Source: an uncultured Collinsella sp.
Lineage (GTDB): Bacteria; Actinomycetota; Coriobacteriia; Coriobacteriales; Coriobacteriaceae
Assembly: GCA_902494715.1 (NCBI GenBank)
Contig: CABUUJ010000008.1
Span: 1 to 47,286 of the forward strand
Direction of reading: 5' to 3'
DNA length: 47,286 bases
Shown here: piece after piece, positions 24,725 to 32,808 of the stretch
How positions within the stretch are numbered: the first letter of the stretch is position 1
How the letters are laid out: every line of letters starts with the position of its first letter
The notes under the pieces: generated by a model
What the model was told of the DNA's origin: nothing
Databases searched by the model: none
The model's input: only the letters and a program-made list of their open reading frames with translations
Translations under genes and position numbers: made by a program

Positions 24725-25016
24725 GGAAACTGCATCCCACAATTAGCGCCCAGACCGGGACGCACTTTCCCAAAGGGTCCTCAACGGGAAACTGCGTCCC
24801 ATAATTAGGCCGAGAAATGGGATGAACTTTCCCAATGAGAGCCAACCGGAAACCACGTCCCAGAATCAGCCCCCAAAGTGGGACGCACTTTCCCAACGAG
24901 CCTCAACCGGAAAATACATCCCGGAATCCAGCTGAATAGTGGGACACACTTTCCCAATCGGGTCCCAAGCGGAAACTGCATCCCATTCCAGACAAGAATT
25001 CCGGGACACACTTTCC
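24725..25016. repeat. Tandem array B: four complete 62-bp hairpin units plus two halves
   Basis: The unit is the same as in array A and in the same orientation. A lone right arm stands at 24725 (GGAAACTGCATCCCA). Complete units start at 24756, 24818, 24879 and 24940, and a lone left arm lies at 25002. The period is 61-62 bp; loops (AATGAGAGCCAACC, AACGAGCCTCAACC) and spacers (GAATCAGCCCCCAAAG) match those of array A. The first half-unit lacks a left arm, just where the last half-unit of array A lacks a right arm. Confidence 0.88.
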
Positions 25017-25100
25017 GCAAACAAAGAAGGCCACATGACGTGGCCTTCAACTCATATATGTTCAGCAGATGCCCCCATGACAAGCCGCGTTTCAACACCG

Positions 25101-25238
25101 AGGCGTCTGCCCGGCGGCACGGAACGTAAGGTTCATCGCGAGTTCCGCACGAGCCGGAGAGCACTTAATGTGCTCTCCGTGCGAGCAGGACTGTCCGAGC
25201 AGGGAACCTTATATGCCTCCGCCTGGACAGACGTTTCA
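25101..25238. repeat. Nested palindrome NP2, inverted copy of NP1
   Basis: Read on the minus strand it aligns with 19783-19919 throughout: TGAAACGTC at one end, GACGCCT at the other, GTTCCCTGCTC..ACAGTCCTGC and GTGCGGAACTCGCGATGAAC at the core. The central stem is CGGAGAGCAC/GTGCTCTCCG instead of GAAGGCCAC/GTGGCCTTC, with the same CACATTAAGTG cap, so sequence changed while pairing was kept. A separate hairpin GAAGGCCAC-ATGAC-GTGGCCTTC at 25026-25048 carries the stem sequence of NP1. NP2 ends 22 bases from the convergent gene's stop codon. Confidence 0.8.
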
Positions 25239-25260
25239 GTTGTGGCTCAGCAGCTAGCAG

Positions 25261-27561
25261 CTACTTAATCTTGGTCGTACCCGGCGCCAGGTTGGGGTCG
25301 GTCTCGTTGGCCTCGGTCTGGAAGTGCTCGGTGTACACATTCTTGCCGTCACGGAACATCTCGTAGTACTGCATCTTGGCGTAATCCTCGCGCGCCTTGG
25401 TTGCGGCTGCGGCATCGGCGTCGTCACCGGTGACGTTGGAGGAAAGCGCCCAGCGCAGGCTGGCGTCCTCGTAGCCCACCGAGTTGATAGCGGGCAGCGA
25501 CTCGCGCAGCGTCATGTGCGCCTTCTGGTAGTCGGTCAGCGGTGCGCCGATCAGCTGCATAAGCTGCGTGGACAGGTAGTTGGTGGACAGGTCGTCGACC
25601 TCGCTCGTCTGGTTGCAGCCGGCAACGTCGTAGTTAGCCCAAATGATGTAGTCGGTCTGCCACAAGCGCTCCTGGTGGGTGGCGTCGTCCTCGCCGGTAA
25701 ACCACTTATCGTTGAATTTGGACGGGAAGAACGGCTGATGGTCGCCCCAGAACACCACGACCACCTTACGGTCGAGCTTGCTCAGGGCGTTGAGGAAGTA
25801 GCGCAGCGCCTGGTCGGACTGCTCGATGCACGAGACATACTCGTCGACATCGGAGAGCGTGCCGTCCTCGACGGTCTTGGCGTCCAAATCGGTCGTGTCG
25901 ATATTCAGGTGCATCTGCTTGTCGACCGGCAGCAGGCCCGTATCGTAGCCCGAGTGGTTCTGCATGGTCACGTCGAAGATAAACTGCGGATCGGCGTTCT
26001 GGTCGAGCAGCTCAAGAATCTTGTCGTAGGTAGCCTGGTCGGTCACCATGCCGCGCAGGGTGTCGGCTCCCTGGAAGTCATTGATAGACAGGAACTGGTC
26101 AAAGCCAAAGTCCTTGTAGACGTTCTCGCGGTTCCAGTTGGTCGCGTGGTTGGGGTGCATGGCCGTGGTGGAATAGCCGAGCGATTTGAACTGTTCTGCC
26201 AGGTTCCCGGTCGTCTCCATGTTGTAGATGGTGTAGGGGTACACGCCCGAGCCCAGGTTGGCCATGGAGTTGCCGGTCATAAACTCAAACTCGGTATTGG
26301 CGGTACCGCCGCCGTAGGCGCTCACATAGAGCTTGCCGCGGCTGAGGCAGTTGGACAGGTTCTTAAAGTACTGCGGGCCCTCGTAGCCGGCGCGCATGTT
26401 CTGGTAGATCGAAAGGTCTGAGAAGGTCTCGTTCATGATGGCGATGACCGTGGGCTTCTCGCTGTCGAACTGCTCCTTTGCGGCGGTGCGCTCGTCACTC
26501 TTGGCTGCGTCGGACTTGTCGTAGGCCTTGGCGTACTTTTTGAGCGTGGCCTTGGCATCGTCGACGGAGTAGTCGGCGGGTTTGGGCGGCTTGATGGACT
26601 GCGCTGCACTAATAAAGGCGGGCAGGTAGCCCTCGCGCCAGTAGCTCTCGAGCGGGCGCCAGGTATAGACGGTGATGCCGAGGGTGTTGTAGTAGTCGAT
26701 GAGCGTGACGTGCGCGGTCACGCCGCCCAGGCACAGCACGGCGACGAGCAGATTGGTGAGCAGCATGCGCTTGGCGTTGGCGGCGCCCTTCTGACGGTGC
26801 GGTGCCACCAGGCCGGCGTACTCGCACAGCAGCATAGCGATGGCGGTAAAGCCCATGGACAGCACGCAGAACAGCGAGATGGAGAAGGTGTAGCCGGTGC
26901 CGGCGACCGCGGCGGCGGTGGAGATGGCCGAAAGGTCGCCCGGCTGGATGGGCATGGATTTAAACGTGATGACGAAGAACTCGGCAATGCCCAGGACAAA
27001 GAGGGCAAAGGCCAGGACCGCGGGAGCTGCGCCGTGGCGCTGGAACAGGAAGAACAGGCCGACCATGAGCGTGGTGATGATGGCCCACTCGAGCAGGATG
27101 CACAGGGGGTAGACCCAGGTAAAGTCGTGGTTGGACGAGACCTCCATGCCCAGCAGCGCAAAGACGCCGGCGAGCAGCAGGCACAGGACGGCGGCGACGA
27201 GCGGTTTGCCCACAAAGGCGCCGCGCAAACGAGCGAGCTTGCCGGTGGGGGTGGGCGCATCGGACGAGGCGAACGCAAAGACGCGCGGGGCGATGCGGTC
27301 GCGGGCGATACTGGCCCAAGCGCAGCCGGTGAGGATGGCATTGGTCAGGATGAGCATCACAAAGGCGAGCGGCTCGTTTTGGGCGACGAGGCCAATGGCG
27401 CCCCAAATGGTCAAAAAGAGCTGGAACAGGCCGAAGGCGACGCTCCACCCAAGAGCGCTTTTGGCAACGGTGCCCGACTGAGCGCGAATGGTCTTGGCCT
27501 CGCGCAAAACAAGGTAGACGGTCGCCGCAAGACCGACGAGCGAGATGGCGGCAGCGAACAT
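25261..27561 (-). CDS. LtaS-like sulfatase-family phosphoglycerol transferase
   Basis: 766-aa membrane enzyme of the alkaline phosphatase superfamily, similar to lipoteichoic acid synthase/MdoB. The N-terminal half (~1-270) has seven or so hydrophobic helices; the extracellular catalytic half carries the nucleophile Thr in GGGTANTEFEFMTG (about residue 417), MNETFSDL near residue 380 (metal ligand), MHPNHATNWNR, and the metal-binding GDHQPFFP near residue 609. Such enzymes polymerise or transfer glycerol phosphate from phosphatidylglycerol onto envelope glycans; the acceptor here is unknown. ATG 27561 follows GTGAGGAG by seven bases. It is monocistronic on the minus strand, ending against palindrome NP2. 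Confidence 0.88.
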   Translation of the reverse strand: MFAAAISLVGLAATVYLVLREAKTIRAQSGTVAKSALGWSVAFGLFQLFLTIWGAIGLVAQNEPLAFVMLILTNAILTGCAWASIARDRIAPRVFAFASSDAPTPTGKLARLRGAFVGKPLVAAVLCLLLAGVFALLGMEVSSNHDFTWVYPLCILLEWAIITTLMVGLFFLFQRHGAAPAVLAFALFVLGIAEFFVITFKSMPIQPGDLSAISTAAAVAGTGYTFSISLFCVLSMGFTAIAMLLCEYAGLVAPHRQKGAANAKRMLLTNLLVAVLCLGGVTAHVTLIDYYNTLGITVYTWRPLESYWREGYLPAFISAAQSIKPPKPADYSVDDAKATLKKYAKAYDKSDAAKSDERTAAKEQFDSEKPTVIAIMNETFSDLSIYQNMRAGYEGPQYFKNLSNCLSRGKLYVSAYGGGTANTEFEFMTGNSMANLGSGVYPYTIYNMETTGNLAEQFKSLGYSTTAMHPNHATNWNRENVYKDFGFDQFLSINDFQGADTLRGMVTDQATYDKILELLDQNADPQFIFDVTMQNHSGYDTGLLPVDKQMHLNIDTTDLDAKTVEDGTLSDVDEYVSCIEQSDQALRYFLNALSKLDRKVVVVFWGDHQPFFPSKFNDKWFTGEDDATHQERLWQTDYIIWANYDVAGCNQTSEVDDLSTNYLSTQLMQLIGAPLTDYQKAHMTLRESLPAINSVGYEDASLRWALSSNVTGDDADAAAATKAREDYAKMQYYEMFRDGKNVYTEHFQTEANETDPNLAPGTTKIK

Positions 27562-27775
27562 GCTGAGACTCCTCACAAACTTAAAACCTACGAAAGCGGG
27601 GGTTTACCCGATTGTTACCTAAATATGCGCTGCATTTGCGGGCTGCGCACAACAACCAGCCATATTAACGCGCATGTGCGGCGGTGTGGCTCAATGTAGT
27701 GGCGACCTGCGCGATAATGGACGGGAATTACACGGAAACGTAAAGGCTTCTTAAAGAATTAGCGAGGATGAGGCG

Positions 27776-28624
27776 ATGAACGAGCAGGTTTGCACCAAGG
27801 CTGTGGATACGTGTGGCTATCCGGTCGAGACCACGGGCAATGCGGTGCTGGACACGTTGGAGCACCGTTCCTCCACGCGTGCCTTCGCGCGTGATGACGA
27901 CGATCGTCCCGTGGCGGTGACCGACGAGCGGCGGGCGGCGATTCTGCATGCGGCGAGCCGTGCGCCGTCGGCAGGCGCCATGATGATGTATTCCATCGTG
28001 AGCATTCGCGAGCAGGCTACGCTGGATCGTCTGGCCGACCTGTGCGACCACCAGCCCATGATCGCCAAGGCGCCCTGGGCACTAATATTTGTGGTCGATT
28101 ATGCCAAGTGGATCGATCTGTTTGAGCACGTGGGCTGCTTTGAGCCCGAGTTTGTCGAGCGCACGGGTAAGGCGCCCCGCCGCGCGCCGGGTTTGGGCGA
28201 CTTTGCCATCGCGGCCCAGGACGCCGTGATCGCCGCGCAAAACGCCGTGGTCGCCGCCGAGGCCCTGGGGCTGGGGAGCTGCTACATCGGCGATGTTATC
28301 GAGAATGCCGAGGAAGTTGCCGGGCTGCTGGACTTGCCGCCCTATACCATGCCGCTGTCGATGCTCATCATCGGCACGCCCCGTAAGGAGCGTCCGGCCA
28401 TTGCGCATCCCGTGGTGAACCTGGTGCACGAGGAGCGCTACTGCCGCGCCGATGCCGCGACCATGGACGCGCAGGTGGCCGAGATGGACGCGATGTTCCG
28501 TCCGCATGCCCGCGTGGTGGGGGAGCGCGTCGTGGACATCTATACCCGCAAGCACACGAGTCCCTTTATGGCCGAGATGAGCCGCTCCATGGAGTGGTGG
28601 TTCAAAAATTGGCTCGGAAAATGA
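27776..28624 (+). CDS. Nitroreductase family protein (long form)
   Basis: 282-aa flavin oxidoreductase of the nitroreductase superfamily. FMN-binding features are EHRSSTRAFARD near residues 29-40, ASRAPSAGAMMMYSI, IAAQNAVVAAEALGLGSCYIGDV in the middle and PLSMLIIGTPRKER. The ~60-residue C-terminal extension after the fold is typical of NfsA/FRP-like members and includes a run with RKHTSPFMAEMSRSMEWWFKNW. The substrate is unknown; it has no close similarity to the short nitroreductase at 2101. ATG 27776 follows GAGGATGAGG. It stands alone; a small palindrome follows six bases after its stop. Confidence 0.87.
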   Translation: MNEQVCTKAVDTCGYPVETTGNAVLDTLEHRSSTRAFARDDDDRPVAVTDERRAAILHAASRAPSAGAMMMYSIVSIREQATLDRLADLCDHQPMIAKAPWALIFVVDYAKWIDLFEHVGCFEPEFVERTGKAPRRAPGLGDFAIAAQDAVIAAQNAVVAAEALGLGSCYIGDVIENAEEVAGLLDLPPYTMPLSMLIIGTPRKERPAIAHPVVNLVHEERYCRADAATMDAQVAEMDAMFRPHARVVGERVVDIYTRKHTSPFMAEMSRSMEWWFKNWLGK

Positions 28625-28629
28625 CGGAT

Positions 28630-28657
28630 GCGACAAAGAGACAGTCCCTTTGTCACA
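28630..28657. repeat. Short palindromic dispersed repeat
   Basis: GACAAAGAGAC (28632) and GTCCCTTTGTC (28644) pair with one mismatch, bounded by TGC/ACA. It is related to 7616-7645 and to the stem at 31114, and placed after a stop codon like a terminator, although no long T-run follows. Confidence 0.6.
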
Positions 28658-28783
28658 TTCCATATCGCCGAGGTGGCTTAAAGGCCGTATAAATGTTTAT
28701 CTAGCTGGGAAAACAGTGCCATTCAAACATGGGCCGATTACCTATAATTCCTTCGAACATTAAAGTTGGGAGGAAACCGGCTT

Positions 28784-30811
28784 ATGGAACAAAAGGCCAA
28801 GGAGGCAGCTTCGCACGCTGCGATTCCTGTGAGCATCTCGGCGATGCTCGTCACGCTGGGCGTGGTGTACGGCGATATCGGCACCAGCCCTATGTATGTA
28901 ACCAAGGCGCTCGTTGCCGGCAACGGCGGCATCGGAAGCGTCACGGAGGAGTTCGTGCTCGGCGCGCTCTCCCTTGTCGTGTGGACGGTCACGTTGCTGA
29001 CCACCATCAAGTATGTGCTCATCTCGCTGCGCGCCGATAACCATGGCGAGGGCGGTATCTTTGCCCTGTACAGTCTGGTCAAGCGCTGTGGCAAGTGGCT
29101 TATCATCCCCGCCATGCTAGGTGGCGCCGCGCTGCTCGCCGACGGCATCCTCACGCCGGCCGTTACCGTTACCACGGCCATCGAGGGCCTGCGCACCATC
29201 CCGGCGGTCCATGCCGTGCTGGGCGATGACCAAGGCCGCGTCGTCGCCATTACGCTCGCCATCATCATCGTGCTCTTCTTGGTACAGCGCATCGGTACGG
29301 CCAAGATCGGTCACGCCTTTGGCCCCATCATGACGCTGTGGTTCCTGTTCCTGGGCGGCACGGGTCTGTTCTTTGTCTTCCAGCACCCCGCCGTGCTGCT
29401 GTGCCTCAACCCGGTGCGCGGCATCGCCTTTTTGCTGAGCCCCAACAACCACGCGGGCATCATGATTCTGGGCAGCTGCTTCCTCGCCACCACCGGTGCC
29501 GAGGCGCTCTACTCCGACATGGGCCACGTCGGCCGCGGCAACATCTACGCTACCTGGCCGTTCGTTAAGTGCTGCCTGCTGCTTTCCTATATGGGCCAGG
29601 GCGCTTGGCTTATGAACAACGCTGCCAACCCCGAGCTCATGGGCATTGCCGACCTCAACCCGTTCTACCAGATGCTCGCCCCGGGCCTGCGCCCGTTTGC
29701 CGTCGGCCTTTCCACCGTCGCGGCCATCATTGCCTCGCAGGCGCTCATCACCGGCGCATTCTCGCTGGTGTCCGAGGCCAGCCGTCTGGACCTCATGCCG
29801 CACATGCAGGTCTTCTACCCTGCCGAGACCAAGGGCCAGCTCTACATCCCCATGGTCAACAACGTCATGCTTGTCGGCTGCGTCATCGTGGTGCTGCTGT
29901 TCCAGAACTCGGCGCATATGGAAGCCGCCTACGGCCTTGCCATTACGCTGACTATGATGTGCACCACGCTGCTGCTCTTCTTCTACCTGCACGAGGAGCG
30001 CAAGCTCAAGGTTGCTCCGTGGATCTTCGCGGCCTTCTTCCTTTTGCTCGAAGGCTTCTTCTTCGTGAGCTCACTTACCAAGTTCTTCCACGGCGGCTAC
30101 TTCACCATCCTCATGGCCGCGCTCATCATGGGCATCATGGTGTGCTGGTACAACGGTACGGCTGTTGAGCAGCGCCAGTTTACGCTGCTGCCGCTGCGCA
30201 GCTACCTGTCGCAGCTCAAGCGCCTGCGCGACGACGACCGTTACGAGCGCATGAGCGACAACGTCGTGTACCTGACCAAGGACACCCATACCGACTACAT
30301 CGACCGCGACATCGTCTACTCGATTTTGGACAAGCATCCCAAGCGCGCTCGCGCCTGGTGGTTCGTGAATGTCGAGACCATGGACGAGCCGCATACCTTT
30401 GCCTATTCGGTCGAGACGTTCGGCACCGACTACGTGTTCCGCGTGCATCTGTACCTGGGCTACAAGATCAACCAGCGCGTCAATGCCTATCTGCGTCAGG
30501 TCGTTCAGGACCTGGCTGCCACCGGCGAGCTGCCGGCGCAGACGCATGACTACTCGGTCTACAAGGATCCGGGCAACATCGGTACGTTCAAGTTCGTCCT
30601 GATCCGTAAGCTTCTGGCGCCCGAAAGCGATGTGGAGCCGAGCGAGCGTACGGCCATCACGCTCAAGTACATCATCCGCCGCGCCGCCGGCACGCCTGCA
30701 CGCTGGTACGGCCTGGAGAACTCCAACGTGAGCTTTGAGTACGTGCCGCTGTTCACCAAGTTCAAGGCCGTGAACAAGATGCAGCGCCTGGCCCCCAACG
30801 AGCGGCCGTAG
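28784..30811 (+). CDS. kup: Kup family potassium uptake permease
   Basis: 675-aa K+/H+ symporter of the Kup/HAK/KT family. The family signature LGVVYGDIGTSPMY lies at residues ~26-39; about twelve hydrophobic helices follow (to ~residue 450), with ADGILTPAVTVTTAIEGL and GAEALYSDMGHVGRGNI typical of the ion pathway. A C-terminal cytoplasmic domain of ~200 residues follows. ATG 28784 follows GGGAGG by about ten bases. A TATAAT box at 28743 with CCATTC 18 bases before it is a likely promoter. The leader is only ~30 bases, so no c-di-AMP riboswitch fits. A small membrane protein and a KdpD/KdpE-like system follow, pointing to potassium homeostasis. Confidence 0.95.
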   Translation: MEQKAKEAASHAAIPVSISAMLVTLGVVYGDIGTSPMYVTKALVAGNGGIGSVTEEFVLGALSLVVWTVTLLTTIKYVLISLRADNHGEGGIFALYSLVKRCGKWLIIPAMLGGAALLADGILTPAVTVTTAIEGLRTIPAVHAVLGDDQGRVVAITLAIIIVLFLVQRIGTAKIGHAFGPIMTLWFLFLGGTGLFFVFQHPAVLLCLNPVRGIAFLLSPNNHAGIMILGSCFLATTGAEALYSDMGHVGRGNIYATWPFVKCCLLLSYMGQGAWLMNNAANPELMGIADLNPFYQMLAPGLRPFAVGLSTVAAIIASQALITGAFSLVSEASRLDLMPHMQVFYPAETKGQLYIPMVNNVMLVGCVIVVLLFQNSAHMEAAYGLAITLTMMCTTLLLFFYLHEERKLKVAPWIFAAFFLLLEGFFFVSSLTKFFHGGYFTILMAALIMGIMVCWYNGTAVEQRQFTLLPLRSYLSQLKRLRDDDRYERMSDNVVYLTKDTHTDYIDRDIVYSILDKHPKRARAWWFVNVETMDEPHTFAYSVETFGTDYVFRVHLYLGYKINQRVNAYLRQVVQDLAATGELPAQTHDYSVYKDPGNIGTFKFVLIRKLLAPESDVEPSERTAITLKYIIRRAAGTPARWYGLENSNVSFEYVPLFTKFKAVNKMQRLAPNERP

Positions 30812-30872
30812 GCGCCGACGGGTTGCACGGAGTTGGTTTTCGATGGACAAGATTGAGACCGGGGAGGCAAAC

Positions 30873-31067
30873 ATGGATGCAAAGATGCTTGATGGCCGCG
30901 AGGTGGTTGCCGAGCTGGTACGTGAGGCACGCGCCGACGCCGCCGAAGATCGGTTTTTGACGAACCGTGCCAACATGGATATGGCCGATCGCGTAATTTC
31001 GATCGTGGCACTGGTATTTGGAGCGGTGTGCGTGTGTGCCCTGCTCGCGCACGTGCTGTTTGTCTAG
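30873..31067 (+). CDS. Small single-pass membrane protein downstream of kup
   Basis: 64-aa protein: a charged N-terminal helix (MLDGREVVAELVREARADAA), then one membrane helix near the C-terminus (VISIVALVFGAVCVCALLAH). ATG 30873 is chosen for GGGGAGG five bases upstream; ATG 30843 in frame lacks a ribosome binding site. It begins 61 bases after kup and ends before a strong terminator, so it is probably co-transcribed with kup. It is not a recognisable KdpF. A role as an accessory or regulatory peptide of the transporter is a guess from position. Confidence 0.6.
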   Translation: MDAKMLDGREVVAELVREARADAAEDRFLTNRANMDMADRVISIVALVFGAVCVCALLAHVLFV

Positions 31068-31098
31068 CGACCGCCGGCTGCAAAGGCTATACACTTGG

Positions 31099-31155
31099 AA
31101 CCACCACAAGGGAAACCACCACAAAGGTGCCTGTCCCTTTGTGGTGGTTTTTGTT
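31099..31155 (+). terminator. Strong terminator with a duplicated left arm
   Basis: AACCACCACAAAGG (31114) and CCTTTGTGGTGGTT (31136) form a perfect 14-bp stem followed by TTTTTGTTTTT. A second copy of the left arm, AACCACCACAAGGG (31099), lies just upstream and could pair with the same right arm. The structure ends six bases before the kinase gene's ribosome binding site. Confidence 0.8.
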
Positions 31156-31178
31156 TTTGAGAGAGGAGCGGGGCGCTG

Positions 31179-32804
31179 ATGGACGTCCGTACGGACGGCG
31201 ATATTGCCGATAACTTTTGGTGGCGGCGCACAACGCTGGCGCGCCGCACTCCTCTGTATGACGCCTGCGTATCGGTGGGACTGCTGGTCGCGGCGACGAT
31301 TGTGGGCGCGCTGCTCGACCATCCGGGTCTCGCGCCGAGCATCATGATCGTCTATGTGTTTGCCGTTCAGCTGTGCGCATTCTTTACCTGGAGTCGCCTG
31401 TATTGCTTGCTGAGCTCGGCTGCCGCCGTGGCGCTCTACAACTTCTTGTTTGTCGACCCGCGCTACTCGCTGTCGCTTATCGACCACATCCATCCGGGCA
31501 TGTTCTTCATCATGTTCGCGGTCTCGCTCGTGTCAAGCTCGATCGCTCTGGCCCTGCGCCGCGCCCTGGCGCAGGCCGCGGCAAGCGATCGCCGCACGCA
31601 GATGGTGCTCGAGACCAATCGCATGTTGCAGCGCTGCGCCGACGAGCAGCAGATTGTGCATGCTGTGGCCACACAGCTGGCGCGTCTTTCGGGCTGTCCG
31701 GTCGTGTGGTACAGCGCCGACGCCGAGGGCGATGACCTGCTGCCGCGCGCGACGTATACGGCCGTGGGCGATGCCGCGCCGCTGCATCAGCTGGCACCCC
31801 AGATGCCGCCGCTGCTCTCGGCTTCGGTCTACGTGGGAACACCGCTCGACGCCACCTTTGGTGGCTCGGCGTTCTACGGCATCTACCTGACGGTGCGCTC
31901 GGGCGACACCATGGTACGCGCGGGCGATCCCGCCTCGGTGGTGGGGGTGCTCGCTATTGTCGCCGAGTCCGATGCTCTGTCCTCCGAGGAGCGGACACTT
32001 GCCGATGCTATCGCGAGCGAAGGCGAGCTGGCACTCGATCGCGCCCGCGCCATGGAGGCCCGCGAGGAGGCGGCGGTGCTCGCCAAGAACGAGCAGCTGC
32101 GCGCCAACCTGCTGCGCTCCATCTCGCATGATCTGCGCACGCCGCTCACCAGTATCTCGGGTAACGCCGACGTTCTGCTCGACCAGGGCTCGACCGGCAC
32201 CGCGGTGCTCGATGCCCAGACGCGCCGCGGCATGCTCCTGTCCATTCGCTCTGATGCGCAATGGCTCAACGCCACCGTCGAGAATCTGCTCGCCATCACC
32301 AAACTCGAAGGCGGCGGCATGCATCTGTCAACAACGCTCGAGCTCATGGACGATATCGTCGAGGAGGCACTGCGCCATGTGAACCCGGCCGTGCGCGAGC
32401 ACGACCTTAAAGTGGTGGCGTGCGATGAGCCGGCGCTGGTCAATGTCGATGCGCGTCTGATGGTGCAGCTGGTGGTGAACCTGGTGAATAACGCCATCAC
32501 CTATACGCCCGCAGGCTCGCATATCGTGATTTCGATTGGCGTCGACGATGGATGCGTGGCGTGCTCGGTGGCCGATGATGGCCCGGGCATTGCGCCCGAG
32601 GATCGCGAGCGCATCTTTGAGTCGTTCTACACCGCCAACCACGGTCTTGCCGACAGCCACCGCAGCGTGGGCCTGGGGCTTTCGCTCTGCCGCTCCATTG
32701 CGCTGGCACATGGCGGTAGCATAGAGGTTGCCGCGGCGGATCCGCACGGCTCGGTCTTTACGATTGAGCTTCCCGCCGCCGACGTTTCGTTTGATAAGGA
32801 GTAG
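31179..32804 (+). CDS. KdpD-like sensor histidine kinase lacking the N-terminal KdpD domains
   Basis: 541-aa membrane histidine kinase. After a short N-terminus come four closely spaced hydrophobic helices (about residues 30-125, the DUF4118 module of KdpD, with YNFLFVDPRYSLSL), then a GAF-like domain (~145-280). The phosphoacceptor domain follows, SISHDLRTPLTSISGNADVL with His near residue 317, and then the ATPase domain: LVNNAITYTP, DDGPGI, SVGLGLSLCRSI and HGGS. It corresponds to the C-terminal half of KdpD; the usual N-terminal KdpD/UspA sensory domains are absent. GAGAGGAG precedes ATG 31179. It is followed after four bases by its response regulator. No kdpFABC is in the window, so the likely local target is kup. 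Confidence 0.88.
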   Translation: MDVRTDGDIADNFWWRRTTLARRTPLYDACVSVGLLVAATIVGALLDHPGLAPSIMIVYVFAVQLCAFFTWSRLYCLLSSAAAVALYNFLFVDPRYSLSLIDHIHPGMFFIMFAVSLVSSSIALALRRALAQAAASDRRTQMVLETNRMLQRCADEQQIVHAVATQLARLSGCPVVWYSADAEGDDLLPRATYTAVGDAAPLHQLAPQMPPLLSASVYVGTPLDATFGGSAFYGIYLTVRSGDTMVRAGDPASVVGVLAIVAESDALSSEERTLADAIASEGELALDRARAMEAREEAAVLAKNEQLRANLLRSISHDLRTPLTSISGNADVLLDQGSTGTAVLDAQTRRGMLLSIRSDAQWLNATVENLLAITKLEGGGMHLSTTLELMDDIVEEALRHVNPAVREHDLKVVACDEPALVNVDARLMVQLVVNLVNNAITYTPAGSHIVISIGVDDGCVACSVADDGPGIAPEDRERIFESFYTANHGLADSHRSVGLGLSLCRSIALAHGGSIEVAAADPHGSVFTIELPAADVSFDKE

Positions 32805-32808
32805 CGCT

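Noticed and set aside
28680..28783. c-di-AMP (ydaO) riboswitch ahead of kup
   Set aside because: The region between the likely -10 at 28743 and the start codon is only ~35 bases, too short for that riboswitch, and its conserved motifs are not seen.
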